Numbered from the stretch's first letter, positions 12,173-24,499 are shown. The stretch is DNA of 64,000 nt from Sinohyriopsis cumingii (GCA_028554795.2 CM068830.1:52338355-52402354); one strand, 5' to 3'. The notes: generated by a model not told the origin, from the letters alone. A program made the numbers and translations.

Positions 12173-12699
12173 TTAAATGATACTGCTTTTTTGTACAATT
12201 GAAAAATGATGAATTTCTTTTACCTCCTTTGTATGGCGACACCAGCATGCAGATCAAACAGTAAATGTTTGGTATTTGTCAGCCATGAGAACTTGTATTG
12301 CATGAAAACCTCCTCACTGTCAGTACCAGATTCTGAACCTTTTTTTATTGTTACAAGACTGGACTTTTAATTGAAAAATCTTTTATATTGTATTGTTGTG
12401 ATATCCCTCTTTGCATTTTTCTCACATGTTCCACTCATGTTATGGGGAATTTTTCCTGGTTTGAAATGAAGGTGTACTCTGTTAAAATAAGTTTTGGCTT
12501 TTCCTCTTTACTTGTGTCATTTTTGACAATATAGTTTGACTGTAATTTTGTATTAGAGTTTAAATTTTTTACTGAGCTACCTGGTTTGTATTCTTTGAAT
12601 CATATTCTTCAGTGTTGATGTTATTTCTTTGCACCAGTGGTAGCAAGGTTTTGCTGACCAATCATCCTACAACATGTTCAGTTGGTCATGTTTCTTTGG

Positions 12700-13140
12700 C
12701 CAAAGTTAACAGTTATATAAAATTATGTTAAGACATTGTTGAACATTTTTTCATTTGCCTCAAAAAGCCCTTGATGGATTTTCTTCATACTTGCACTGAA
12801 TCATTATGAAGCTTACTAGACAGTTCATTCAGTTAGACAGTTCATTCAGTGACCTGTATCTTTGCCCCTTTCACCTTTGGGTCAAGGTGACAGTAATGGA
12901 AAATTTACATAAAGATTTCGCTAATTATCTTTTATAAATCCCGTGATGGCTTTGTGTCAAACATGAATTGATTCATGATGAAGGTAAGACAATTCATTCA
13001 GCAACATGTCAGCTTGTCCATTTGACCTTGTGATAAGAAATTTGCTTTCATGGTTTGATTCGAGTTTAGATCTGCTTATTTCAGGTCAAGGTCAAAGTCA
13101 TAGAAAAAATTGTAATAAGATGTTGGTTTCAGTTTTTTGT
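12700..13140. repeat. Diverged ~190-bp repeat, two or three units
   Basis: Units share the order 'agacagttcattcag', 'ccatttgaccttgtg'-like text, 'caaggtcaaagtcatagaaa'-like text, and an A-rich end. Clear pairs are 12840-12910 against 13000-13110. Divergence is high and no function is evident. Confidence 0.5.
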
Positions 13141-14510
13141 TTGCCAGATTTGCTAAACCCCAGGTTATTTTTTTTTCATACATTGGATAAATTCTTGTGA
13201 CATTAAAACAGTTATACATGTTTGTAAACCTGTTAAAATCCTGAAGTGTGCATATGATAGATAGGATGATTGGTTTCAAAGATGCCCAATGAAAGGAGAC
13301 ATTGGTGACCTTGAGGATGAAAATGATATATCTGTGAATTTATATGAAATTGAATAGAGATCAGATAAAAAAAGCTGCATGAGGGAGGGAGAGTCATATG
13401 GTTATGCAGATTGTATATTGAAGAAGTTGTCACTAAGAGGACATTCTGATTTCTAGATTATTTTTGGTTTATAGGACAATCATTAGAATAACTTACAGAA
13501 AATGTAAATGATCACAAATTCACTTCTATGACCCTGAATCAGATATGGGATGAAGTCGAATTGTTGCAAAAGATATGAGTAGAGATCATTTGATATTCCA
13601 GGGCATGTGATGCTGCAGTGCTGTTAAATATCTGAGAACAGTATCACTATTACAATAGATTGGAATTCCTCAGATTCTCTTCAGCTTTCAAGCTAGGGGT
13701 TGCAAAATGGGATTTAATTCGGTTGTGTGCTTGGAGTGACATCCAGGCAGATTTAATGTAAGCAACTAACAGCAGCAACATTCGCCATAAGAAAGAGCAA
13801 GAAATCCTAACCACAAGATGGACAGATGGACCCAGATATTAAGAATTTGTTGTCTCCAGGAATTGACAAACAAGAGAAAGCAGACAGACGCCTCCAACAG
13901 TGTTAACAAAGGATCAAAATAAATAATAATGGAGGGAATAATGCAATGTAATTAATCAAATGGGATAAATATATAAACAAATATCTTGAAATAATATTAG
14001 CAGGTCTAATTAAGTATCATTTATAATAATGAAAGTTGCAACATTAAAAATTTTACTTTTTTTCCTTAATAAAATGTTTTGTACTTATATTAATAATGTT
14101 GATTTTTGTCACATCTTCAATGTAATACTGGCGTGTCATAAATTGAAATTTATTTAACCTTTTGACTTCTAGCAATAATTTTGAAAATGAATTTGTTTAG
14201 AATCATAAGGAGATCTGACAAAAGACAAAATATTTTGAAACTGCTACACCTGGAAAAGAGTATAAAATGATTTGCATTGAATATAAAATTTATACTTGTA
14301 TCGTATCTCACAATGTTTGATATTTTGCACAATCTAATAACACGTTTTGCTCGTAAAAGTAAAAGAGCTACTAATTCCCATATGATTTTCATTAAAATGT
14401 ATGTGCAGTTCTCCTGCTTTCTTAAAATGTGGAAGAATATTTTTGTGCTGTTTTGAATGGGTGTATTAATACTTTTAGTCTGTTGCATGTTGTATTTTGA
14501 CATGATTGAC
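13141..14510. other. Unassigned; possibly old element debris
   Basis: The stretch is purine-rich on the plus strand at 13250-13960 and contains short fragments that could be decayed coding sequence, but I could not match them to any family. The 117-codon minus-strand ORF at 14150-14503 is AT-rich and shows no domain. Confidence 0.35.
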
Positions 14511-14702
14511 TTTTACACCCTCTGCCTGTGTATGTTTGTTTCTCACGCTCAGCTTATGTGTTTATGTGAGAAAGCTTGCAAATATCTTCCATTGGTTGGT
14601 GGTTCTTTCCAGGGTTTTCCCTTGTTCTTCCTCCACCAGTTATACTGGCCTCCATGTAGTATAGAATGTGATGAAAAATGGTGTTAAACTCACAAAAGAG
14701 CA
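14511..14702 (+). mobile_element. SINE-2, diverged copy
   Basis: Matches SINE-2 from the head's 3' half ('ctctgcctgtgtatgtttg') through 'tatgtgagaaagcttgc', 'ggttctttccagggttttcc' and 'gttcttcctccaccagttat' to 'gaaaaatggtgttaaac'. The 5' tRNA part is lost or too diverged to align. Confidence 0.8.
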
Positions 14703-14940
14703 ACAATTTACCCTCCAGACCACAGTGTTTTGAGACGATTGTTTCACCATACTTTGACACCCTCTAGACTTATCAATAAACAGTATTACTTTGCTAAAAT
14801 AGTAAGTAAATGTACATGCGATTGGTTTAATGCATTAAAATTGATTATTATGGAGATCATTTAAAATGCAACAATTATTTTAAAACAAATGAATAGTGAT
14901 GTAGATTTTGCAGAGAAATACAAATAATAGTTGTACCTCA

Positions 14941-15840
14941 TATATACTAGGATCCTGAAAGTCCCACTGCAACACAAATATCAATCATTCGTGGAAACAA
15001 ATTAAATGGAACAAAACGAATAATAAAGACACTGACTTAAAACCATGCCTAACTCAACAATCTACTCGTACATTGCACAAGCATGCACAACAAATTTACA
15101 TAAAATTTATTTATATTTTATGGATGCCTAGTGGTGGTCATGTTGGCATTCATGCTGAGGCAAAATACAACAGTGGATACAGATATCTGGACAATAATAG
15201 ATGTCTTTTCAGAATAACCTTGGGATGAGAAAACGATAGAAAAGGGAGATGACATAAAACATGACCATTTCAGTGAAATGTTTTATATATATAAAAAGGA
15301 AAGGATGAAAAAAGGAAAAGAATTGTACAACTGAAAGGTTACAGAAATACTGAAGAAAGAAAATATATACTTTTCACCATACTCTGATAAGAAAGCAACT
15401 GGAAAAAAAAAGATTTAATAGAATATGGAAATATTTTACCCAAAGTGAAACTAGAAAATGGATAGATGTATTGTATAACATCATCAACGAATATCATAAT
15501 AAATATTAGAAATCAAATGATTTGACTTAATTGTAACAAGCAACAAGCAAGGAAGACAATAGATCTAAAATACGGATACACTTAGTTGCTTATTAGACAT
15601 CCAATACATATGCAATGCCAAGGTGTAAAATCGTTTAGGATGCTAGGATCTCCAAATATAAATTCAGTTTTGAAAACAGCTGTCCTAGAGGCTTTTTAAT
15701 TGCTGAAGATATACATGGAAATAATTTTTGGGGTATACATCACGAGTGTTTAATTATTTATGAAAAACAAAACAGATGTTTAAAGGTAAAATATATTCCA
15801 AATATGAAGCAAGTGTGTTTGTAAAATCGATAGAAAATGA
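14941..15840 (+). pseudogene. Decayed rve integrase, Polinton/Maverick type
   Basis: Across shifting plus-strand frames the pieces follow the order of a retroviral-type integrase. First comes a 'TLHKHAQQ' segment near 15060. Next are 'AKYNSGYRYL' and 'TIIDVFS' at 15160-15210, where the D is the first catalytic residue. Then 'GKELYN' near 15318, then 'ILKKENIYFSPYSDKKATG' at 15350-15400, then 'NRIWKYFTQSETRKWIDVLY' at 15417-15475. A C-terminal 'ARISKYKFSFEN' lies near 15645. The second catalytic D and the E are replaced, and several stops and frameshifts break the frame, so it cannot be active. The 'TLHK...' plus 'YNSGYRYL' layout resembles the transposon-derived integrases annotated like C. 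elegans F54H12.3, which I associate with Polinton/Maverick elements. No polymerase B, ATPase or capsid gene was recognised nearby. Integrase is fairly sure; the element type is less so. Confidence 0.65.
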
Positions 15841-18169
15841 TTCATTGAACAGTTAAGGCTGCAGAAAATACAGTGTCTCTAAAAAATAAATGGATCATAA
15901 AATTGGCTACTCTAAAATTAGAAGAACCCTCTCTGAATAAATTCAGACAGAGCACAGTAGTGAATTAACTTCGTGCAGTCAAACTTGTATCATACTAAAG
16001 GAAATATTCTGATCAGAGGAAACGAGAGCAAAAGAATTGCTTGCGTGGAAGAACTATGATTAATGGATCAATGTCTAATCGCAACAAAAGCAATTTTGTA
16101 CTAATTTTAATTTGAACATATAATACTAACATAAATAGATTCTAAACTTGACGTTTTAAAAATACCTATGTATGAAAAAGAAAATTACAACCACAAAAAA
16201 TTCATTACATATAGAAAATCATGAAAATACAAATCTAGTATCTATTGGCTTTAGGATTTGTTTGAAAGAGCTTTAAATAAGTATTGATTTTATGGGAAGA
16301 CTATTGTGATTTATATTTTTTTTTTTTGATAATGTCGAACCACACCTTAAACAAATAGGACCAGATTTTGGTTTTGCAAGAGTCTAACTCGATCGGCGGA
16401 ATAAAATCAGAAAGGAAACAGTTGATTTAAAGAATTTGTATTTAGAACTAGCTTCAACAGAAATGTAATGGATATGATAATTGATTGAATTTGGGAAGGA
16501 AATAAGTAAATATACAAGCAGTAGGACACACACACATACATACATTCAAGCAACAAATGTTTTGTTATTGCTGTAAAATTAATGAGTCATTTATGGAAAA
16601 CACTATGAACATTTACTGGACAACATTTTAGATTTTAATGGTTAAAATTCTCAGAGAAAAGTGATTTTGAAAAGAAACAGATGTACTTCAGTCATTGATG
16701 CTTAGTTTTTCTCCATAATTACTTTTTCAGAGACATTTTGATGAAGTTATAGAAGCCTATTCAAAACACTCTATATGTTTCCCTGCCTTTGATACAAAGC
16801 TTTAAAGACCTCGGACAGCAATCGTCTTGCTCTACTGAGAATGGATCACTATCTTTAATATGGTAGTTTGAAAATAAGTAAAGTAGACACACAAGTATGA
16901 TTGGCTCTGGAATTAGCGGAGGAAGTAGAATGGCATTAATTAGATATTGTAAAACAAATCACTTGATGGTGATGATGCCACCTTGGAAGGTAAAATGAAA
17001 GTTCATTTGATTGGGCCATGTGCCAATTAATGCCAGTTAGAAACCATAAGCAGGCAACCAAGGAGAAAATCAAATTCATAGCAGATGGTCCAATGATTTC
17101 AAATAAGGGGCACAGCTTTTGTAGTATCGTAAAATAAACATCATATGTATCAATACGTTTACACCACTATTTCATGACTGATCTTTATCACCTGCAATCG
17201 TAACTCTACAACAATGTGATACATCACCATTACAATAGCTATCAATACAGGAATTGAACCCCATTATAACTTAAATGATTGAACGTGCTGAAGAACATGA
17301 AAGTACACACTTAATCCGATATAGTAATTTGAAGTTGCATGTTCAGCTAGGTTTTAAGCCAGATTAGATACAAAGAGACGAGTTATTCGATTATGGATCA
17401 AGTCTTACATAAAATTGAATATAACTTTAACGCAAAATGTAAGCGTTGACTTTAACAAGGGTTTCTTCAAACTCATTAAAATTATGTGTGAGGTCAACAG
17501 ATGAACAATTCCCGGAAGAGAAAGAATGTTACAAATATGTACTGACGAAAACATATATTATAAAGTAAAGAAAGAGTTTGTTAGTAGAAAGGAGAGGCAG
17601 CGAACATTTTTTACCTGACAAATATAATAGCATTCAGGTTCTTGACACAATTGATTACAGATAAAATATTCATTGTTCCACAAATGAAAAAGAATGTAAT
17701 AGTACTTGCCAAAGATGAAGTATGTGGTGTTCCTATATAAGAGCTAAGAGTCACTGAAGTCAGATACATGCTTCTAGAACTAAAGAAGATGAAAAGAAAA
17801 TATGCAGGGCTATACACCAACTGTAATCAAGCAGAATCTACAATTAGAGATGAACAAAGACTGTCTATTTAACCAAACTCTCTATTACCAAATGCATACT
17901 ACGTGGAGTAATGATGCATTAAGTTGTTACGATGACAATATATACTTAGTTGATAAAATAAATGCTCTTCCATATGGCGATGTTCGATACTTGTCTACCT
18001 TGCTATCATCAATTTTGTATTCCAACCGCATTAAAAGTTGCCTTGTTGGGATATTTTTATTTTTCCTTTGGTTTTTGTTTTTGGCTTTTCAACCAAATGT
18101 TCTCTTCTTACCACGTGTTTTCTTCATACAGTTTCCGTGGGCTTCTTATTTTTGGAGAAAAAATGACAT
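15841..18169. other. Unassigned AT-rich sequence
   Basis: The plus strand is markedly A-rich up to about 17.8 kb and may include further debris of the element that carried the integrase, but no second domain could be recognised. The 164-codon ORF at 17802-18296 mixes AT-rich sequence with minisatellite units at its 3' end and is probably not a gene. Confidence 0.4.
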
Positions 18170-18258
18170 AAATATGCTTCTGTACTATCACCCACACAAA
18201 CTGGACAGAAATATGTTTCGGTACTATCACCCACATACATATGACAGAAATGTCTATG
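18170..18258. repeat. Outlying copies of the 39-bp minisatellite
   Basis: Two to three units read like 'atgcttctgtactatcaccc' then 'acagaaatatgtttcggtac'. They match the array at 19421-19680, about 1.2 kb away. Confidence 0.75.
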
Positions 18259-18280
18259 TACTATCGTGGCAGACACAGAG

Positions 18281-18415
18281 GATCTCAAATAGGTAATGAT
18301 TGAATATTGAATTTATGAAACTAGTTGAGTAATGTCCAGCTTTAGCGACCCGTACCTGGACATTATTCAATGAGTTCCATACATTTAATATTGAATCTTT
18401 ACCCATTTGAGATTC
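18281..18415. repeat. 135-bp inverted repeat (foldback)
   Basis: The left arm 18281-18339 (gatctcaaataggtaatgat...) and right arm 18356-18415 are reverse complements with about nine mismatches over 59 bases, separated by a 16-base loop. It would fold into one long hairpin. Candidates are a foldback MITE or a hairpin RNA source; no target duplication was identified. Confidence 0.85.
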
Positions 18416-19420
18416 TTTTTAATCAAAAAATGTCCACAATTTCATTGGAAATTATTTAGATAGAAAGAAGAAAGAATAATTTCTCTTATTCTGATAGTCG
18501 TTGCACCTTCCATTTGTTGTGCGTAAAAAATAGTCCCAACCAAAGTAGAACTAGTACTGACGTTTAAAAGTAGATGATACTTTTCTTATAAAGCGTAAAT
18601 TTACGAAGTCATTTTCAACACAGAATGTCAAATGTGTGTGATGTCGTATTGTTGGATGCACTACCCGTATAGCTGACGATCCATGTTTACACAACCTTAA
18701 CGTGTCACTTTCGCAACTAAACATTACACTGATATTGTGATATTTGAGTGAAAGAAGTTTTACTGGATGCAGAAATTTTACTGGAATGTATTTGTGACCT
18801 AATATTTGCAGTGTTTGATTTGGAACAGTAGACTAGAAAATGCAAGCGAATTTAATTTTTACTCGAAATTTGACAAACTTCTGTCAATTTGGAGACCGGT
18901 TTGTGTCTACATTCTTCTATGAACAGATCTGAGTTTATTTACTTTTGTAAGTTATTTCTTTAATCATGCTTGTATATAGCGCGGATTCTATGCTTCAGAT
19001 ATACTGCGCCCCTCAACCCTCACCCCACACAAGCAATACCAATAGTTTACCTTGTTGTGATTGTTTTTGTCTTGTAGTTTTAGCCATTTTTATGTTATGA
19101 TATGTTATACATGACATAACAATCCCCTGTGGGTAAATTAGCCATATTAAAGCAGACGAGACCATTTTCCCCCCGATTCCGTTTCGTGAGTCAATTCAAA
19201 AAATGGAGGCCAAAAATGTTCATTGAAAACAAATAATTCCAGAAGGCGGGGTTAAAAAAGTTTCGCACAATCTCAGCCAATAAATACAGAGAATACTGCG
19301 CAATAATTTCTTCGGCTCTTCTTGGACCAATCAGAATCACATAAAGTGATATTTTAACGCGTGGTAATATCAAAAATATGAAACTGCACACACTGTAGAA
19401 GAACTCTACCTACTATGTGA
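18416..19420. other. No gene seen
   Basis: AT-rich. A short inverted repeat, tgttatg...cataaca, lies near 19093-19120. The 66-codon minus-strand ORF at 19191 has no recognisable domain. Confidence 0.45.
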
Positions 19421-19680
19421 TAAATATGCTTCTGAACTATATCCCATACATATATGACAGAAAAATGTTTCTGTACTATATCCCATACATATATGACAGA
19501 AAAATGTTTCTGTACTATATCCCATACATATATGACAGAAAAATGTTTCTGTACTATATCCCATACATATATGACAGAAAAATGTTTCTGTACTATCATC
19601 CTCATACAAATGGCATAAATGTTTCTGTATTATCACCCACAAATATGGCAGTGAAATGTTTCTGTATTGGCATACACACA
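19421..19680. repeat. 39-bp minisatellite
   Basis: The unit begins 'atcccatacatatatgacag'. Four to five near-identical units are followed by more diverged ones to about 19680. Because 39 is divisible by three, several frames stay open on both strands (plus-strand 19417-19713, minus-strand 19354-19605 and 19406-19642). Those ORFs are products of the periodicity. Confidence 0.95.
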
Positions 19681-19689
19681 GATATTTAC

Positions 19690-20393
19690 ATTGTTTTCTA
19701 CAAGACCCATTAGACTAGTTTGTCACCAACATCTATCACAATTACATTTTCGTACCTAAACGTTATTTACATTAGAAGTGGTAATCTCTCGCACAGTAAT
19801 CATTATGTTTTCTATCACTGGACTAAAATTCTTTTCCATTATAGTTTATCCGTCTTTCTTGTGCCGTAGCAAGATTCAGTTCAGAGGTAGCCACCCAAAT
19901 CTGTACCCAGTTTTTAAAAAGAGGGGAAATGTTATATTCTTTCTTGTAGTATTTGCTGACACCTCTGTAATGTGCAGACTCTTTAACCAAATCACTGTAA
20001 CTGTTAGTGATCTTCATAACTCGAAAGTTGTATCATTTTATGTTGGTGGTGTAGTTAAAGGCGGTTTAGGATATCATGGTTTTGTACTTGGTACTTGACT
20101 TTCAACGTAAAGGTTCGAGTAAGACAGCTAAATCTTAGGCATATTTTGCTTATATTTGAGATTTATATTTGCTTTTCTGTTGTTCTGTTGCCTGCTTAAA
20201 TTTTACGAATTTTTACGTTTTACATTTTCAGATTGAAATCTTTCATTTATAAATTCATTAATGTTCGTTTGTTTTACGCTGTTTATTGCGTGTGATTTTA
20301 TGCCCTTAACTATATTGGAAGCAGTGCATTTGCTATTATTTATTCTACTGTAAATGAGCTCATTGAAATTGGCATAATAAACTCTATGACTTT
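19690..20393. other. No gene supported
   Basis: A 106-codon plus-strand ORF (19778-20098) crosses this stretch. It has no recognised domain and a composition like its surroundings, so I do not call it. Confidence 0.4.
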
Positions 20394-20405
20394 CCAGGTT
20401 TCATA

Positions 20406-20647
20406 GAGGCCCCGAGTAGCCGAGTGGTCTAAAGCGCTATCCGTTACGGATCACTGCCATCTCACCTCTGTCTGCGTGGGTTCGAGTCTCGGATTCGGCT
20501 AATGTGGGTATGTGAGAAAGCTTGCCAGTAGCTTCTCGTGGGTCGGTGGTTCTTTCCGGGGTTTTCCCGGGTTCTTCCTCCACCATTAAAACTGGCCGCC
20601 ATGTATGTGCTGAAAAATGACGTTAAACCCTACAACAACAACAACAA
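20406..20647 (+). mobile_element. SINE-2, full-length reference copy
   Basis: The tRNA-like head starts 'gaggccccgagtagccgag', has an A-box-like 'tagccgagtggtc' and a perfect B-box-like 'ggttcgagtct'. The body contains 'agaaagcttgccagtagctt' and 'ggttctttccggggttttcc', and ends 'cgttaaaccc' plus an (AAC)n tail. A 12-bp duplication with one mismatch (ccaggtt-cata) is present at 20394-20405 and 20648-20659. It is the best preserved of five copies in the window and probably the youngest. Confidence 0.92.
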
Positions 20648-20659
20648 CCAGGTTCCATA

Positions 20660-21286
20660 CTTGTTTTGGATCTGTTGAGATATTAAATATCTACTTCAAA
20701 AGCATGTTTCAAATAACTTAAGATCAAACAATAGCTACTTTACCTGGTTTTCTTCAACATAATATAAAAACAGCCAATATCTTATGATACATCAATACAA
20801 ACCTTGGACAACAATGCTACCACCTATTAAGTAATTCCTTTATTTTAGCTGCATGCACTTACATTATCTTGTACTTCTCTTACAAATTTATATTGCTTTT
20901 TTACCGGTATGCTTTGGCTTTTTAAAATTATTGTTAATCCTTTCCCAGTTGCTTACTAAATTTGAACTCTAAGTAGATATTTCTTTTTTGAAGTTACCTT
21001 GTTTGGCGATTTATATGTAACAAATCGTAAGCGTTTCGTAAGATTTGCTTTTACCACCTTCCATTTGGTTGCATTGTCAGAGGAAATTAACATGAATATA
21101 AGACTAGAGTATTTTCTTCAAAACCATTTGTCAACTAACATTTTTCTTGACTGAACGCATTTACTATTATGTCGAAAATTTCAGCAATAGAATTTGGATA
21201 GTATAATATTTGTTGAAAACATACCTGCTCATATTATGAAATAGAAACATTCATACCTTCATTCAACCAAGACAGACATTGTAACC

Positions 21287-21294
<8 letters not shown>
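20660..21294. other. No gene seen
   Basis: AT-rich spacer with no recognisable feature. Confidence 0.5.
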
Positions 21295-21317
<23 letters not shown>

Positions 21318-21475
21318 CTGTTGGTTTAACGCTGTTTTTTCAGCTCAATATATGCTACGCATTGCAGGCAGTATAATTGATGGAGGAAGAACACGGGAGA
21401 TAATCTCGCTAAGAACTACAGACACACGAGTAGCTCTTGGCAAGCGCTAAGCCAATCGATTGATAGAGAGAATTA
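21295..21475 (-). mobile_element. SINE-2, diverged reverse copy with (GA)n tail
   Basis: A (GA)n run at 21295-21317 is followed by 'ggtttaacgctgttttttca', then 'gatggaggaagaacacggga', the reverse complement of the SINE-2 3' region. The tRNA end, further right, is badly eroded. Confidence 0.65.
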
Positions 21476-23546
21476 GGAGGTTATGTGGAATTAGTCGAGT
21501 CAAAATTAGAACATATGCCATAAGTTCAGTCGTATGATAGACATATATAGGGCATACAAAAACAAATTAGCAAATATATATCTGCATCAAAGAAAGCTAT
21601 ATTGCAAGAACTAATGCACATTAGAGAAATGCAAAAGAGCACAGTTAGTTATACATTTAACAGATCTTGAAAAACCATAAGAGACATCATTCAAAACAAA
21701 TTCAAAATGTAAGGAAACGTTGCCATCCGGTGAAAGGTTGAAATGCATGATCAGAAGGAAAGTTTTTATAATTATCATTCGTATTACATCTATAGACATG
21801 ATTGTTGCAGCCTTTTCTCCATCTTTATCACATTTAGTACAAGGTTTAAGACGTGGTGGCGAGGGAACAAAAGATGACGGTAGTAGTGGTGTTTAAACGG
21901 TACTTCAGTCAAGCGAGATATGTAAATTATCGCCAACTATTTGTTCAAGCTACCGACAGCGCATTAATATCCATATATAGTCTCGTTGGTGTTGCAATGT
22001 GCTGGCTTTCGATAACAGCTGGACAGATTGTCTTTCTTCTTCTCTGATTATGTAATTTTTCTTATTCTATTATTAGTTGAGTTCCTTGTTTGAATATTAA
22101 AGATAACTGTGGACTCTAATAATTCACCTCGGTTATAACAAAACACAGATATGAAGAAATGATATCGGGGATATGTGGGACTTCCTTAGATGTTGTTTAC
22201 AGGATTTAAGTCTATCACATGATAATATAATTTCTCAGAGTCGTGATGTTAAAACTACTAAGATACGATGCGCCAAACGGCCTAGCAATCTCACACAACA
22301 ACGTCATCCAGTTAAAGAACAGCTTTTTAATAAGAAAAATCTCTTATTTCTGATCTTTAAGGACAACATTTTTGTTAGACTGCAAGAAGCATGTGGTATA
22401 TATTAATATTTTTCTCATTTGCTGTATTATATCATGTATTTGTTCTATGCGACTAAGTTTATATTTGTATCTAAAGGCAGCATTCCATACCCTTGATTCC
22501 GGAAAACCTATATACATGCTAAAAGTAACAGAAATGAAGAAAAACATATTGTTGGAATGAGGTCAACTAAACTGATCAGTTGTCCAAGAAGGAAAGCGAT
22601 TGGGGAAAAAAAACTATACCGTTCACATATTAGCCGATAGTAGAGCGCGATATTTCGAGTTTCCGATTCATTATTCTTAGCCTAAAAATGTATACTTTGA
22701 TCATCCTTTTAAAAACGTTATTCTTTTTTAATCCATAAAATATTCAACAATATGCCAAAGAGATGAGCCTGATGAAGATGTCTTGCCACCTACTGCTATT
22801 GTATGACATTGAAATATTTACTTCAGTGGTAGAATGAAAATCTAAAATGGTGACTTTGTACGCAGGCTAATACTATTTTCTTCCTTTATCGAAATCTTGG
22901 TCGATTTCCTCTAACCATATCACTTCAAATCATATTTGGCTATTTACTATCGTGAAGAAAAACATTAATTGGTTCCTAATGGAAAGAGCTGCAATTTCGA
23001 AGCTGCATAGATAATACAAAGGTCAACGGCCAATGTCACGTGAGAAGAACTCAATACTCTGTATTGATTTTGCGTCTGTATTAGTGACATTACATTAGTT
23101 TCCATGTAGTCTTAAATACGTTTTCTACCATTAATAATGCAATAGCACGGAAAGTCTTACCATATCACGTTGGTAGAAAATACAACATTTTATTATCTTA
23201 CAAATTTGAAATTAAGACAGATTGGACATCAGGATTGACATGATAATAGGTTGTAAATTTCTTGTAATTGGTACCACAAAAAAACTGCTGTTAAAAATAG
23301 GCAATTCAGATAATTGCACAACAAGCTGTTTCCTTCGTATGAAAGGTTTTGCTCTATGTTAAGACCACTCGGCAAATACACCGCTGCGAAAATTTCCAAC
23401 ATAATTTGCACGGGTACATGATCAATTGCAAAATATGGGATAATGGGCACAATTTGCAAAAGGTATACATTACTAGTTTTGTCAATTTTATATAGATCAG
23501 TTGCTATGTGTATTTGATTTAATTATATCTGATTTAATATATAATT
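21476..23546. other. No gene seen
   Basis: Only short ORFs (77 codons or fewer) with no recognisable domain. No repeat structure was noted. Confidence 0.45.
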
Positions 23547-23550
23547 TAAT

Positions 23551-24381
23551 TGTTTGTCAGTTTTTTATTTTTTATTTTTCATTACATGCTATTGTAATGT
23601 AAATTTATTCACTGGAGATGATATATTTACAGAAAATCAGTTGACCTGAATCATTCTTTAATAAACAACCACATTTTGACCTAAATCATGACCTTGATTC
23701 AAAATATGTAGCAGCCACGTAACTAAGTTCTATTTTTATTATAAAATCATTGGCTTTTGTAAGTGTCATGTCAGGCGTACGTGATATAAACACATCACGT
23801 GACCCCCCTTTGATTTTGCAGTTTGGGGGATTTTCGAAACTCCGTTTTAGAATACGATATAACCTGTGTTTTGGAGAAATATTCTCAGTTAGTTGGGCTT
23901 TTTCTTTACACTGGAAATTGTCTGTTGTGTCTTTGGAGTTATTTCAAATTATTTGGATTAAAAAATACGTGTGCTTATATGAAATTCTTGATCAAAGACA
24001 GCTCTTATAAAAATTTATTCGGATTTCCAAAACCGGAGTGATAGTTCTTGTTTCTAAAAGGACCTGTAGACTTCAATAAACTACAGGTTACAGTATACGT
24101 CATCGTCTTCCATCTTGGATTTCTCTTCGGGACTTGAACTTGAAATCCTTCGAACATTTTATTGTTATGACTTCGAACATTTTATTATTATGACTTCTAA
24201 AATTTTATTCGTTGATTATTCTTGGATTATTTTTGGATTTGATTCTTAAAACCGTAAGTTCAAAGTTTTCGTTCTTACAAAATTTATTTCCAGAGAAATA
24301 AATTATTATATTTTTCAAAGCTTGTTGTTTTAATTCTTTCTTGTCTTGTGTTACTGTTTATTCGAACATAAACACGTAACA
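23551..24381 (+). repeat. Putative 5' LTR of a Ty3/Gypsy element
   Basis: The 3' boundary is well supported: about 100 bp ending 'cacgtaaca' at 24381 recurs, ending at 26678, downstream of the gag-pol remains. A possible primer-binding site, tgggtagctcgacccgg, follows a few bases later (24389 onward) and starts with TGG. The 5' boundary is a guess: TGTTTGTCAG at 23551 would give TG...CA ends and a 4-bp TAAT target duplication (23547-23550 and 26679-26682). A short tandem motif (cgaacattttatt) occurs inside near 24150-24200. Confidence 0.6.
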
Positions 24382-24499
24382 TAAGAATTGGGTAGCTCGA
24401 CCCGGATTATTTTGAATTTTTTGACTAGAATATTTTAAATAAATTTGAATTCCCCATGTTTTTAACATTTTTAGTGAAATCGGCAATCTTATTCTAAAA

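Noticed and set aside
13250-13960. A decayed gag or recombinase-like gene
   Set aside because: Some fragments read like protein, but no ordered set of motifs from any family could be established.
14150-14503. 117-codon minus-strand ORF
   Set aside because: Highly AT-rich, hydrophobic by composition, and no family recognised.
17802-18296. 164-codon plus-strand ORF
   Set aside because: AT-driven composition, a 3' end made of minisatellite units, and no domain.
19354-19713. Overlapping repetitive ORFs on both strands (YYIPYIYDRKMFL-type and similar)
   Set aside because: They come from a 39-bp minisatellite whose period is divisible by three, so several frames remain open at once on both strands; no protein is implied.
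19778-20098. 106-codon plus-strand ORF
   Set aside because: No recognised domain, signal or splice context; its length is within what AT-rich sequence can give by chance.
20406-20496. A functional tRNA gene
   Set aside because: A- and B-box-like sequences are present, but the sequence continues into a conserved SINE body with target duplication and recurs in other copies.
23551-23551. Exact 5' boundary of the LTR
   Set aside because: TG...CA ends and a TAAT duplication fit, but the opposite LTR lacks the matching 5' part, so the boundary is kept only as a possibility.
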